Below, in pieces: positions 18,658-29,223 of a stretch of 64,000 nucleotides of DNA (its first letter is position 1; every line of letters begins with the position of its first letter). The stretch is taken from NCBI GenBank assembly GCA_002500665.1, contig DLRY01000076.1:47599-111598 (forward strand), given 5' to 3'. The stretch is from Opitutia bacterium UBA7876. GTDB lineage: Bacteria; Verrucomicrobiota; Verrucomicrobiia; Opitutales; Seribacteraceae. Below the pieces are notes generated by a model. That model was not told where the DNA came from, ran no database searches, and saw only the letters and a program-made list of their open reading frames with translations. A program made the translations under genes and the position numbers.

Positions 18658-21549
18658 CTATTCGACCGTTAGGGTACCCCACATGGTCAAACCGTGTCCG
18701 GGATAGGTGCAGACGTACTCGTACTTGCCTGGTTTTTCAGGGGCTTGAAAGTAAAGCGTATAGGAACTTCCGATTTGTACGAGGGGGGTGGATGCAAGGA
18801 CGTTGGCGTTGTTGGGGACGTAGTTTTTGACCATCCCGTCGGCTCCAAGGGCAATGGCTTCGTTGACCACCTCCATTCTCTTGCCGGGTTTGACTAGGAG
18901 CAGGTTGTGCATGAGCGGAAGCTTGTCGTTATTATTGAGTATCAACTCCACGTTGGCTCCGGCTTTGACCCTGAGGGCTTCCGTATCGAAGCGCATTTGC
19001 TCGCCCAAGATACCGACCTTAAGGCTTGCCTCCACTTCAAAAGGAGGGCCTTGGGCTATTGATTCCCTCTGAATCTTATCAACCTCGGCCTTAAGTTCTT
19101 CAGGCAGGTTTGCAAGGGCTTCGTTCCTGAAGTTCTTGAGAAACCCGCTGAAGCTGTTGCCTCCCTTGAAAGCTTCCGCCTTCTTGTACCATCGGAAGTA
19201 CTCCAGCCATTGGTTTTTCTTCCAGTGGACCTTCATATTTCTAAGCTCCTTGGCAAAATGAATCTGATCCCGTTGTGGGGAACTACTGGCCGTGGCGGCA
19301 AAGGCTCTTGCATATCCGCTGTTTCTGGAAAGCAGTTCCTCACTCCAGTTGTATTTCGACTGGTCGCTGCTCTGGGACATAAGGGCCAAGGTTTTGCCGA
19401 TTACGTTTGGAGACTTTAGGTAAACCAAGAGCGTTACGAGCTCACGATTCAGCTCGGAGTGGGGGGAAGGATAGAAGGGATCGAGTTTTTTAGCGAGGGC
19501 GATGGCGACCTTTTCCTCGGGTTCGCCCAAGCGGATAAAGGTCAACTGGTAGATGCGCAAAAGCTCGAGTTGCTGGCTTTTCGTTAGGCTTCCGAGATCC
19601 AGCTTCCCTAGTGCCTTGAGCAGTTTTTCCTGAATTGGAGAGGATCCATGTCTGGCCAGGGCGCAGAGCGCGGTAAGGGCCGACTGGGGAGATTTTTCCT
19701 TGAGGGCCCGCTCTGCCCATTGTTCGGACGGTTGGTGTTCAAGGGCGATCCTTGCGGCCCATCGTATGTGTCGGTCGTCATGCCCAAGATGCTTCCATGC
19801 CTCGTCGACCGTTCCATTGCCGGGGGAATGTCGCGCCTCCAGAGAGGCTCGCAGTTTTCGGTCCTTCTGGTACGCTGATCCTTCCTTGACGGGTGACGTG
19901 TCTTCCTTGCCCTCATAGGTTACGCGGTAAAGGGCGCTCTGGCCGCCTCTGCCTCCGACCGTGAAGTACATCGCTCCATCCATCGGGTTGATGACCGCAT
20001 CGGTCATTCGGAGTTTCGCACTGGCTACGAACTCTTCCCGTTCCGCAAGGTAGGAGGACCCCTTTGGTTTAAGGTGCATGGCGGACATGGTTCCATAGGT
20101 CCAGTCCAGGCAGTAGATTGCCTTCTGGTATTTTGCGGGAAAGCTCGATCCCAACCCTGAGGTTACCCCGACGGGGGAACCCGGGCCAATACCGTAGGCG
20201 GGGGGAAGGCAGTCGGGGTACCATTGCGGCCATTTTCCAGTACCCGTCCGCCAACCGAAGTCCGCACCGCTCGTTACGTGATAGAAGCGGGTAGGGCGGT
20301 ACCAGGGAGTTCCGGCGTCCCATTCCATATCGGAGTCATAGGCAAAGAGTTCACCATCGAAGTTGAAAGCCATATCGTAGGTATTTCGGAACCCCATGGC
20401 AACGGTTTCCCAGTTCTTGCCATTTTCATCGAACCGCGCAATCCAACCACCGGGTGCTCGTATGGATCTGGCGTGACCGCGGGCATCTGGAAGCCTCTTG
20501 AGTAGATGATCCTCACCCCAGTTGGTGGGCACCAGCGAGCGGTCTACTTGGGGAAGTCTCGTCATGTTCCCTCCCACGACGTAAATATGTTTCCGGCCAG
20601 GGCCCAGGACCAAGGCGTGGGGACCGTGTTCTCCTCCTCCGTTCAGTCCCATGATCGTTTCTTTCTTATCGTATTGATCGTCTCCATCAGTGTCGGTGAA
20701 GCGGTACACTCCAGCCCCTCCTCCGTTGACGTTTACCCACAAGCTTCCGAAGGCATGCAAAAGGCCCTGTGCGGAAGTGACGTCTATCTTAAGCTTTTCC
20801 ACCTTCACCTCTTCCGCGCTCGCGTCAATTCGGTAAATACCCTGCTTGCCTTGATCGCTTGCTATAAGACGACCCTTGTCGTCTACGCAAATGCTGACCC
20901 ATGAACCTTGTTCCTTCTTGGGAACGCTGTAAAGAAGCTCGGCCTTGAATCCCTTGGCCAGCTTGATCTCGTCGGACCCTGTTTTGAGCGAGGTGACCTG
21001 ATCACCCCCCTTTGAATTTCCAGCAAAGACGTCCCCCCATGGACCATCCCCCATTTTTCCGTTGGACACGACTTTCTTCCATCCCTTTTCACCAAACCCA
21101 ATCTTTTTCCATTGGCCGTAGAATTCCCTGTGGGCAACCCAGGACGTATCCGTTACGACAACGGTCTTCTTCTTTGCACCCTGATCAATGGTCAGTAGCA
21201 TGACGAAACCCCCTACGCCTCCTTGGTTGATTCCTTCCACGGCGATGGCGTTTTGCTTTCCTGCCAGCAGAAACTTCTTAACGTCGGCCGAGTAGTTGCT
21301 ACCCCAGTTGGAACCGCTTAGGACTTTCTTCTCGTTGAGGAAGAGGTTGAAGCCATTGTCGCAAGTAGCCTGAAGCTTGGCTGACTTTATTTCTCCCTCC
21401 GGCAGTTTCACGCTTTTGCGAAAGTATGCGGATTCCGTTTTCTCTGCTTTGTCGGGCCAGATCCATTGGGGAACTTGTTGACCTAAGCCGACGAGATTTA
21501 AATGCAGGGTGAGGACAAGCAGAATTGCCAGTACTTTGAGGTTTCTCAT
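18658..21549 (-). CDS. Beta-propeller dehydrogenase-like protein with C-terminal blue-copper domain
   Basis: Secreted protein of 963 residues starting at the ATG at 21549 (signal LKVLAILLVLTLHLNLVGLG). The frame extends farther up but that part overlaps the end of rlmN. Parts in order: a galactose-binding-like domain (about 30-125, ending GGVGGFVMLLTIDQG); a PVC-type glucose/sorbosone-dehydrogenase-like propeller (about 210-540; GEHGPHALVLGPGRKHIYVV, FGWRTGTGKWPQWYPDCLPP, YCLDWTYGTMSAMHLKP, YFTVGGRGGQSALYRVTYEG); HEAT-like helices (about 590-800); and a cupredoxin domain (about 855-963) with His881, Cys947, His952 and Met956, the type 1 copper set. The paralogue at 42597-45419 carries a haem c domain instead. 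Substrate unknown; electron transfer through copper is inferred. Confidence 0.85.
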   Translation of the reverse strand: MRNLKVLAILLVLTLHLNLVGLGQQVPQWIWPDKAEKTESAYFRKSVKLPEGEIKSAKLQATCDNGFNLFLNEKKVLSGSNWGSNYSADVKKFLLAGKQNAIAVEGINQGGVGGFVMLLTIDQGAKKKTVVVTDTSWVAHREFYGQWKKIGFGEKGWKKVVSNGKMGDGPWGDVFAGNSKGGDQVTSLKTGSDEIKLAKGFKAELLYSVPKKEQGSWVSICVDDKGRLIASDQGKQGIYRIDASAEEVKVEKLKIDVTSAQGLLHAFGSLWVNVNGGGAGVYRFTDTDGDDQYDKKETIMGLNGGGEHGPHALVLGPGRKHIYVVGGNMTRLPQVDRSLVPTNWGEDHLLKRLPDARGHARSIRAPGGWIARFDENGKNWETVAMGFRNTYDMAFNFDGELFAYDSDMEWDAGTPWYRPTRFYHVTSGADFGWRTGTGKWPQWYPDCLPPAYGIGPGSPVGVTSGLGSSFPAKYQKAIYCLDWTYGTMSAMHLKPKGSSYLAEREEFVASAKLRMTDAVINPMDGAMYFTVGGRGGQSALYRVTYEGKEDTSPVKEGSAYQKDRKLRASLEARHSPGNGTVDEAWKHLGHDDRHIRWAARIALEHQPSEQWAERALKEKSPQSALTALCALARHGSSPIQEKLLKALGKLDLGSLTKSQQLELLRIYQLTFIRLGEPEEKVAIALAKKLDPFYPSPHSELNRELVTLLVYLKSPNVIGKTLALMSQSSDQSKYNWSEELLSRNSGYARAFAATASSSPQRDQIHFAKELRNMKVHWKKNQWLEYFRWYKKAEAFKGGNSFSGFLKNFRNEALANLPEELKAEVDKIQRESIAQGPPFEVEASLKVGILGEQMRFDTEALRVKAGANVELILNNNDKLPLMHNLLLVKPGKRMEVVNEAIALGADGMVKNYVPNNANVLASTPLVQIGSSYTLYFQAPEKPGKYEYVCTYPGHGLTMWGTLTVE

Positions 21550-21617
21550 GGGGATAAAAGAACCCGAATTTCCCCAAGCGGGCAAAACAAAAAGAGGTTT
21601 ACCAATAGACTTTTGCC

Positions 21618-22697
21618 TCAAGGGTATTCGGGGATTTTCTCTAAGCCGGCTTGAATGTCCTTGAGCCGCAATTGGCCGCAGGCTGCATCGATGTCATGCC
21701 CTTTCTCCATCCGCAGGGTCACGCGTGGAGCTTTCCCTCGCTCGACTTCCTTGCGGAAGGCGAGAATACGTGAGGTTTCGGGTCTCTTCCAGTCGAGCCC
21801 GTCCACTTGGTTGTAGGGAATCAGGTTAACCTTGGCATTAAGCCTACGGGCATGTCGGGCCAAGAGTTCGGCTTGGGACAAGTCGTCGTTGATGCCTTCG
21901 ATTAGGATGTACTCGAGGGTAATCATCTTCTTGCGCTCCTCGACGAAGCGTTCGCAGGCTTCGAGTAGGCGCTCGACCGGATAGGTGCGGTTGATGGGCA
22001 TGATCTTCTCTCTGGTCTGGTCGTCACCGCCATGGAGGGAAATCGCTAGTCGCACTTGGGCCGGATACTTGGCCAACTCGAGGATTTTTGGGACCAGCCC
22101 GCTAGTTGAAAGGGTAATGTGGCGGGCACCTATGCCAAGTCCCTTGGGAGAGAGAATCTGGTCGAGCGCAGGCAGCAGGGCGCGGAGGTTTGCCAAGGGT
22201 TCGCCCATTCCCATGAAAACAAGGTTGTCGATCCTGCGGCCGGCTTCCATCCTGGCTAATAGGATTTGGCCAACGATCTCGCCCGTGGAAAGGTTTCTCT
22301 TCAGCCCGTCCAGCCCACTTGCGCAGAACCTGCAACCCAAGGCACAGCCTACCTGGGTGGACACGCACAAGGTCAGTCGAGAGGCGCGTACGCCCTTGGT
22401 CCCCTCGGTCGCGGGGATGAGGACGCTCTCTATAAGTTGGCCGTCCCTCAGTCGCCAGAGAAATTTTCTGGTCGTATCGGTCGAGCCTTGGGCCTTCACC
22501 TTTTGCATGGGAACTGCATCCCATTGCTCGGCTAGATCTCCCCGCAGGGGAGCGGGCAAATTGGACATGCCTTTCCATTCCAGTACGCCCTTTTCGAAAA
22601 TCCAGTTGCGCACTTGCTCGGCCCGATATCCGGGAACTCCACCCAGTTTCCATTCTTCCGGGGGAAGATCCAGAAGCAGAGGTCTCATATTGTTCAT
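21618..22697 (-). CDS. rlmN: 23S rRNA/tRNA adenine-C2 methyltransferase RlmN
   Basis: Radical SAM enzyme that methylates C2 of A2503 in 23S rRNA and A37 in some tRNAs. 359 residues, normal length. The iron-sulfur motif CALGCRFC has Cys118, Cys122 and Cys125. Other family blocks: YRAEQVRNWIFEKG, TLCVSTQVGCALG, NLVFMGMGEPLAN, HITLSTSGLVPKI, RLAISLHGGDD, MITLEYILIEGIND, NLIPYNQVDG and the end GHDIDAACGQLR with the catalytic Cys. MNNMRP gives two close ATGs (22697 and 22688). It sits inside a run of PVC-specific secreted-protein genes, an unusual setting for a housekeeping gene. Confidence 0.96.
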   Translation of the reverse strand: MNNMRPLLLDLPPEEWKLGGVPGYRAEQVRNWIFEKGVLEWKGMSNLPAPLRGDLAEQWDAVPMQKVKAQGSTDTTRKFLWRLRDGQLIESVLIPATEGTKGVRASRLTLCVSTQVGCALGCRFCASGLDGLKRNLSTGEIVGQILLARMEAGRRIDNLVFMGMGEPLANLRALLPALDQILSPKGLGIGARHITLSTSGLVPKILELAKYPAQVRLAISLHGGDDQTREKIMPINRTYPVERLLEACERFVEERKKMITLEYILIEGINDDLSQAELLARHARRLNAKVNLIPYNQVDGLDWKRPETSRILAFRKEVERGKAPRVTLRMEKGHDIDAACGQLRLKDIQAGLEKIPEYP

Positions 22698-22761
22698 CCG
22701 CCGACAAGGCTATGCCAAGTCACCCGCAAAGGCAACGGGCATATCAGGTGGGGCCCAAAGG

Positions 22762-24228
<1,467 letters not shown>

Positions 24229-24248
24229 GGCAATTTACTACGGTTCAC

Positions 24249-27203
24249 TCAGTCGAGGTAGATGAATTCGTTGAGGTTAAGGGCAAGGAGGGCAAAGCGG
24301 TCGAGGGCATCCTTCTCGGAAAGATCGGCCGAGGAGCGGATGTCCTCCACCATCTTGAGGGCTGCGCCGACTTCCTTCTCCGAGGGGTTTCTGGACAATA
24401 CGACCTTCAGCCCGTGAGTGATCTGCTTGGAAACGTCGTCACCGGCTTCTTTGCGTATCCGCTCGGCAAAGGTCTTGGCGGAGTCGTTCATGAATTTCCC
24501 ATTGAACATATTTAGGGCTTGGGTCGGGACGGTCGTGCTGAAGCGAACCGGACAGGTCGAGTCGGTATCGGCCATGTCGTGGTTGATGAGAATCGGCATG
24601 TGCATGGAGCGCTTGACCTTAACGTAGACACTCCGGCGGTTGGCCTGCTCCGGGGTCGATCCCCCCCAACCGGCTCCCTTGCGGGACGCGGTTGCAAGGA
24701 TTACTTCGGGCAAGGGAGGCGTTACGCTGGGGCCTCCGATCTGCAGATTAATGGTACCCTTTGCGGCAAGAACGGAATCCCTCACCTCCTCGGCACCAAG
24801 TCGCCTCATGTCGAACCTCCAGAGCTTGTTGTTCAAAGGGTCTTTATCAAAGCAATCGTCGGACGGGGCAGAGGACCTGCGGTAGGCCAGCGAAGTCATG
24901 ATGAGCTTGTGCATGGCCTTGACGTTCCAGTCCGATTCCATGAAGCGAACTGCCAACCAGTCCAGAAGTTTGGGATGGGTGGGTAGGTTGCCCTGAAACC
25001 CAAAGTCACTGGTGCTTCGAACGATTCCCCTGCCGAAGTGGTGTTGCCAAATACGGTTGATCATAACCCTTGCGGTCATGGGGTTTTCCTTGGAGGTGAT
25101 CCATTCCGCGAGCGCCCTGCGTCTCCCGGAGGACTTTGCGGTTTTGTAATCCTCCGGAATAACGGGTGACTCGGAGGTTATCACCGAAGGGAAGGCTGGG
25201 TTAACCTCATCTCCCTTGAGCACCGGGTTGCCGCGGCGAAGCACCCGGATGACGTTGTCTCCACGCTCACCCACGGCCAAAACCTCATACTCGTTTTCCT
25301 TTGGTTTTGTCGGGAGGTGTCTTTGCAAGTCGCGCGACCTCGCCTTGTAGTTGTTGTAGGCTCCATCCCCCATGAGGCTCTTGGCGTGCTTGCGGATGAG
25401 GGCGGCCAAATCGACGGCCTCGTCGAAACTATCCATCCCCAGGTCGACGTACTGTCCTCCGGTGGTTTGCCGGCAATGAACCGCAATCACGTTCTTGCCC
25501 GTCTGCAGGACATCGCCGGCTGCCTTGGAAACGTCATGGGTTTCATACTTGGAAACGTGACCCTTGCGTTCCAGGATGAGTTTGCCGTTGAGGTATACCT
25601 CGACGTCCTCGTCATGGTGAAGGTGAAGGCGCAAGGTCTTGGGGATGGCGGCCAAGCGGAAGTCCCTCCTGAGCCAGACGTCGGGGGTGTGCCACTGGGT
25701 GTTCACCTTGGAGCCTGGAGTGCCTTCTTTGCCGAAACCTCCCTTGCCTGAATCCCATTTGGAGTCTCCGAAACCAACCTCGTACCAGTCGTCTGCCGGC
25801 TTGCGGGTCGTATACTTCCAAGTTTCTCCGGTGGTTCTGGCATCGGAAAGCAAAAGCACGGGCTTATTCCTGATCTTGGAGGATTTTTCCAAGAGAAGAT
25901 CCTCGTTGAATTTAGTCAGAAACTTTCCCTCAAAGTCATCGATCTGCCGGCGAAGATCCTTTTCCCGGCGGGACCATTTTTCAAACTGGCTGGCGAACTG
26001 GGTGTTGCCCTTCGAGCCCTGCACCTTGACCAAGTTGGTTCCTCCCTTTCCGTGTGGCGAGACATTGGCGAAGAAGGAGAGCATTGAATAGTAATCCTTG
26101 GTCGGAATGGGGTCGATCTTGTGGTCGTGGCAGCGGGCGCATCCAATGGACATGGCTAGGAAGACGTCGCCCGAAGTGCGGAGGATGTCGTCCAGGTAGT
26201 CGTAGCGGGCAAGTTCCCGGTCCGCCGGCTCGTCGTCCCATATACCCAATCGCTGAAAGCCGGTGGCGGTGATGGCGTCGGCATCCGCCTCGGGCAATTC
26301 ATCGCCCGCCAGCTGCTCCTGAACGAAGCGGTCGTAGGGCTTGTTCTCGTTGAAGGCACGGATGACGTAATCACGATACCTCCACGCCATGGGCTTGTCA
26401 CTATCGCGTTCGTACCCGTTGGTCTCGGCATAGCGTACCAAATCCAGCCAGTGACGACCCCACTTTTCTCCGTAGTGAGGTGATGCGAGCAGGCGGTCGA
26501 TCGTTTCCTCATAGGACTTCTCCGAATGATCCTTGAGAAAAGAGTCGACCTCCTCGATCTTCGGGGGCAGGCCGACCAGGTCGAAATGGGCCCGTCGCAG
26601 CAGCGTGGCGGCATCGGCCGGTCCGTTCGCAGGCAATCCCTCTTTCTTGAGCCGTTCAAGAATGAAGGCATCGATGGGATGCTTGGCCCCCGTGCCCTTG
26701 GGGGGCGCGTGATCGACTGGCTTAACGTAGGCCCAGTGGGCCTTGGTCCGTTCATTTACGATGGTATTACTAAAATTCTCCTCTTCCTCATGGTGGTAAG
26801 TGACCTCGTCTTTCGGATCAAAGGGAAGACCCCGCTTGATCCATTCGGAGAGGGTGGCGATTTGGTCGTCCGCAAGCTTGCCGATGGGGGGCATCTGGTG
26901 GTCCTCGTCCTTGTAGGAGATCATTTCAAGAATCAAGCTCGATTCAGGCTTCTCGAGGTTCACGGCTGGTCCGATTTCACCTCCGTCGAGGATGCCTTGG
27001 CGCGTACTGAGAACCAAATCCCCCTTGATTTTCTTCTCTGCTCCGTGGCACTTCCAACAATTTTCCTGAAGAAGGGGGTGGACCTTTTCCTTCCAGAAGG
27101 ATAGATCATCCTTGCTTGGGTCGTCTTGGGCTGGGCTAGCGAAGGGGGCAAGAACCGAAAGAGCTACTAAGTGTGCGAAGCGGGCGTTGATCTTGATGTG
27201 CAT
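24249..27203 (-). CDS. PSCyt1-DUF1549-DUF1553 cytochrome-like protein
   Basis: 984 residues from the ATG at 27203 with an N-terminal signal (FAHLVALSVLAPFASPAQ). Domains in order: PSCyt1 with a haem c motif CWKCH (about residues 49-53) and a later HQMPPIGKLADDQ that offers an axial Met; DUF1549 (about 160-370; PIDAFILERLKKEGLPANG, LRRAHFDLVGLPP, CARCHDHKIDPIPTKDYYSM, itself a second CxxCH); a galactose-binding-like sandwich (about 450-600; WLRRDFRLAAIPKTLRLHLH); DUF1553 (about 680-960; ALAEWITSKENPMTARVMIN, RIWQHHFGRGIVRSTSDFG). Typical of Planctomycetota and Verrucomicrobiota; function unknown, electron transfer to the DUF1501 partner is an idea only. Lies directly after iclR. Confidence 0.92.
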   Translation of the reverse strand: MHIKINARFAHLVALSVLAPFASPAQDDPSKDDLSFWKEKVHPLLQENCWKCHGAEKKIKGDLVLSTRQGILDGGEIGPAVNLEKPESSLILEMISYKDEDHQMPPIGKLADDQIATLSEWIKRGLPFDPKDEVTYHHEEEENFSNTIVNERTKAHWAYVKPVDHAPPKGTGAKHPIDAFILERLKKEGLPANGPADAATLLRRAHFDLVGLPPKIEEVDSFLKDHSEKSYEETIDRLLASPHYGEKWGRHWLDLVRYAETNGYERDSDKPMAWRYRDYVIRAFNENKPYDRFVQEQLAGDELPEADADAITATGFQRLGIWDDEPADRELARYDYLDDILRTSGDVFLAMSIGCARCHDHKIDPIPTKDYYSMLSFFANVSPHGKGGTNLVKVQGSKGNTQFASQFEKWSRREKDLRRQIDDFEGKFLTKFNEDLLLEKSSKIRNKPVLLLSDARTTGETWKYTTRKPADDWYEVGFGDSKWDSGKGGFGKEGTPGSKVNTQWHTPDVWLRRDFRLAAIPKTLRLHLHHDEDVEVYLNGKLILERKGHVSKYETHDVSKAAGDVLQTGKNVIAVHCRQTTGGQYVDLGMDSFDEAVDLAALIRKHAKSLMGDGAYNNYKARSRDLQRHLPTKPKENEYEVLAVGERGDNVIRVLRRGNPVLKGDEVNPAFPSVITSESPVIPEDYKTAKSSGRRRALAEWITSKENPMTARVMINRIWQHHFGRGIVRSTSDFGFQGNLPTHPKLLDWLAVRFMESDWNVKAMHKLIMTSLAYRRSSAPSDDCFDKDPLNNKLWRFDMRRLGAEEVRDSVLAAKGTINLQIGGPSVTPPLPEVILATASRKGAGWGGSTPEQANRRSVYVKVKRSMHMPILINHDMADTDSTCPVRFSTTVPTQALNMFNGKFMNDSAKTFAERIRKEAGDDVSKQITHGLKVVLSRNPSEKEVGAALKMVEDIRSSADLSEKDALDRFALLALNLNEFIYLD

Positions 27204-27235
27204 GGGATTCTTATGGGCTTTTAAGATAACGGATT

Positions 27236-28027
27236 CTAGGCGACCTGCAGGAAAACGCAACCGAGACTAGCGGAGATTCTTTCGGCTCCTCCCTTGACCA
27301 ATTGGCCAATGCGGGGAACGTCCTTTTCCTGAAGCCGGCTCGAAGGGGCTACCAGCCAGATGGCCCCTGCGAGGCTGGCGTCGCGGTTGAGGACGGCCGA
27401 GCCAATGCAAGTTTGGCCTTCCATTTCCTCTTCCTTGTCCACCGCATATCCGAGCTCGGATACCTCCTCCAGTTCCTCGAGCAAGGCCCGGTGGGTGGTG
27501 ATGGTATTTGAGGTGAAATTTTTGAGGTCAAGCTGCTTCACGAACTTCTCCCGTCGGCTCAACGGCATCTGGGCAAGGAAGGCCTTGCCGGGAGCGGCGG
27601 TGTGGAGGGGAAAACGGAGCCCGGGCTTGACGTTGAAGCTGAAATTATGAAGTCCCTCGACCTGTTCGAGGACCACGCCCTCTTCTTCAAGCATGACTCC
27701 GGCGAGCATGCTCTCCTTGGTTTGGTCGCGCAGTTCCCTCATGCAGGGAATGGCGTTCTCGATGAAGGAGGGACTGCCCACCACGGGGGTGGCGAGGCCG
27801 AGCAACTTGTCCGATAGAACGTAGCCGGATTTACCCGCCCGCTTGACGACGTAATTTCTTCTCTCGAGGGTGCTCATGATGCGGTAGACGCTGTTCACGG
27901 GAAAGGCAAGCTCGGCCGAGATCTCGTTTACCGACAAGCCGGCCGGCCTGTCATTCAGCAACTCGATGATCGTAAGGGCCCGATCGAGGCCCGGGACATT
28001 GTACTTTTGCTCCGTGGACGAAATCAT
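27236..28027 (-). CDS. IclR-family transcriptional regulator
   Basis: DNA-binding regulator, 263 residues from the ATG at 28027; an upstream in-frame TTG at 28060 is less likely. The N-terminal winged helix (about 10-80) reads LDRALTIIELLNDRPAGLSV, NEISAELAFPVNSVYRIMST and LERRNYVVKRAGKSGYVLSD. The C-terminal effector domain includes MRELRDQTKESMLAGVM, RFPLHTAAPGKAFLAQMP, ELGYAVDKEEEMEGQTCIGS and AVLNRDASLAGAIWLVAP, the usual IclR ligand pocket. It is first in the minus-strand run to DUF1553, DUF1501 and beyond. A paired TGAxATxT motif lies just above its start and recurs upstream of GH127 at 56904, so it probably regulates itself and that glycan operon. The effector is unknown. Confidence 0.93.
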   Translation of the reverse strand: MISSTEQKYNVPGLDRALTIIELLNDRPAGLSVNEISAELAFPVNSVYRIMSTLERRNYVVKRAGKSGYVLSDKLLGLATPVVGSPSFIENAIPCMRELRDQTKESMLAGVMLEEEGVVLEQVEGLHNFSFNVKPGLRFPLHTAAPGKAFLAQMPLSRREKFVKQLDLKNFTSNTITTHRALLEELEEVSELGYAVDKEEEMEGQTCIGSAVLNRDASLAGAIWLVAPSSRLQEKDVPRIGQLVKGGAERISASLGCVFLQVA

Positions 28028-28030
28028 TTT

Positions 28031-28067
28031 TTGAAATATAGAACACAATTCAAATATCAAAAAGCGT
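28031..28067. promoter_or_regulatory. Candidate IclR operator, site 1 (iclR)
   Basis: Imperfect inverted repeat: TGAAATAT (28032-28039) and AAATATCA (28052-28059), of general form TGAnATnT-N12-AnATnTCA. It abuts the iclR start at 28027. Of 37 bases, 27 match the site at 56904-56940 with the same spacing, including an unbroken CAAATATCAAAA and a following GCGT. Autorepression by IclR is inferred from position and symmetry. Confidence 0.5.
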
Positions 28068-28224
28068 AAAGTTTAGGACTTTGAAACTTTGTATTTTGCC
28101 CTTGGCTGCTCCCTGCGTTTCTCAATGATGGCAATCGATGCTTAGAGAATACGCAGTCTTGAGTTATCCTGAAGCATCATTGATTATCAAGAAGCCGCCA
28201 TCCGCGAACAGGAGAACCAAACCC

Positions 28225-29220
28225 ATGCCGAAAACCATTACTCATCCCGTGGCCATGCTTGTCCTGATGGCAATGCCGCCACTACTATGCCAACTCGATG
28301 CCCAGCGTCAGCGGCCGGGTCCCCCGCCCATGAGGAAGCACTCAGTGACCCAGAAAAAAACCTGGAGCCCGATCCCCGCGACCGAGACAACCAGGTTCGA
28401 GAGCCGACAGGGCTTCCAGAAGGACCGTAGACAACTTAAGGTTACCGCCAACGGGATTCCCGAGCACAAGGTAGGCAGGTTTCCAAACCGTGGGAATCCC
28501 CATACCATCGGAGAGCAGGCTTATGCCTTCTCGATCCCGATCAAACCGAAGCCCGCCCAAGAGCCCGTTCCGCTCCATAACGATACTGGCCGCGGGCCCC
28601 CCAATACGCCTTTCGGCATAGCCGTCAATGGGGTACTTTTCGACCCCGGCACAGCGGAGTTCTTTCTGGGCGACCGCCGGGGGGGCTGGAACTACGAGGC
28701 CCTGAGCGGAGCCGTGCCTCTGGGGGTTGATGAAAACAACGCCCACGTTCAGCCCAACGGAGCCTACCATTACCACGGCCTGCCGACTGGGCTCCTGAAG
28801 CAACTGGGGGTGGGCCCGAAGAAGCATTCTCCCCTCATCGGCTACGCCGTGGACGGCTTCCCAATCTATGCTCTCTATGGCTATGAAAATGCGGACGACC
28901 CGAAATCCGGGGTCAGGAAATTGACCAGCAGCTACCGCCTCAAGAAAGGAAACCGTCCTCCCCCTCCCAACGGTCCGGGCGGCAGATACGACGGCGCCTT
29001 CAGCAGGGACTACGAGTACCTCGAGGGCTCGGGAGACCTGGACGAGTGCAATGGAAGGTATACCGTGACCAAGGAATTCCCAAAGGGAATCTACGCCTAT
29101 TTCCTGACCGAAAATTGGCCCGTCATTCCGAGGCACTGCAAGGCTGAGCCCCTGAGACTGAGGGGAGGACCTCACCATTCCCACGGCAGGCGCCCTTCGC
29201 CACCGCGAAGGCGGCCTTGA
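28225..29220 (+). CDS. Exported YHYH-domain protein
   Basis: 331 residues from the ATG at 28225, preceded by AGGAG at a good distance; an earlier in-frame ATG at 28138 would hide the signal peptide (PVAMLVLMAMPPLLCQLDAQ). The YHYH domain is plain: HKVGRFPNRGNPHTIGEQAY, FGIAVNGVLFDPGTAEF, NAHVQPNGAYHYHGLPTGLL, PLIGYAVDGFPIYALYGYEN, DLDECNGRYTVTKEFPKGIY and AYFLTENWPVIPRHCKAEPL. The domain is common in marine bacteria, predicted extracellular, and of unknown activity; the His-rich YHYHG motif suggests metal binding. Divergent from iclR, so it may also answer to that regulator. Confidence 0.88.
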   Translation: MPKTITHPVAMLVLMAMPPLLCQLDAQRQRPGPPPMRKHSVTQKKTWSPIPATETTRFESRQGFQKDRRQLKVTANGIPEHKVGRFPNRGNPHTIGEQAYAFSIPIKPKPAQEPVPLHNDTGRGPPNTPFGIAVNGVLFDPGTAEFFLGDRRGGWNYEALSGAVPLGVDENNAHVQPNGAYHYHGLPTGLLKQLGVGPKKHSPLIGYAVDGFPIYALYGYENADDPKSGVRKLTSSYRLKKGNRPPPPNGPGGRYDGAFSRDYEYLEGSGDLDECNGRYTVTKEFPKGIYAYFLTENWPVIPRHCKAEPLRLRGGPHHSHGRRPSPPRRRP

Positions 29221-29223
29221 ACC

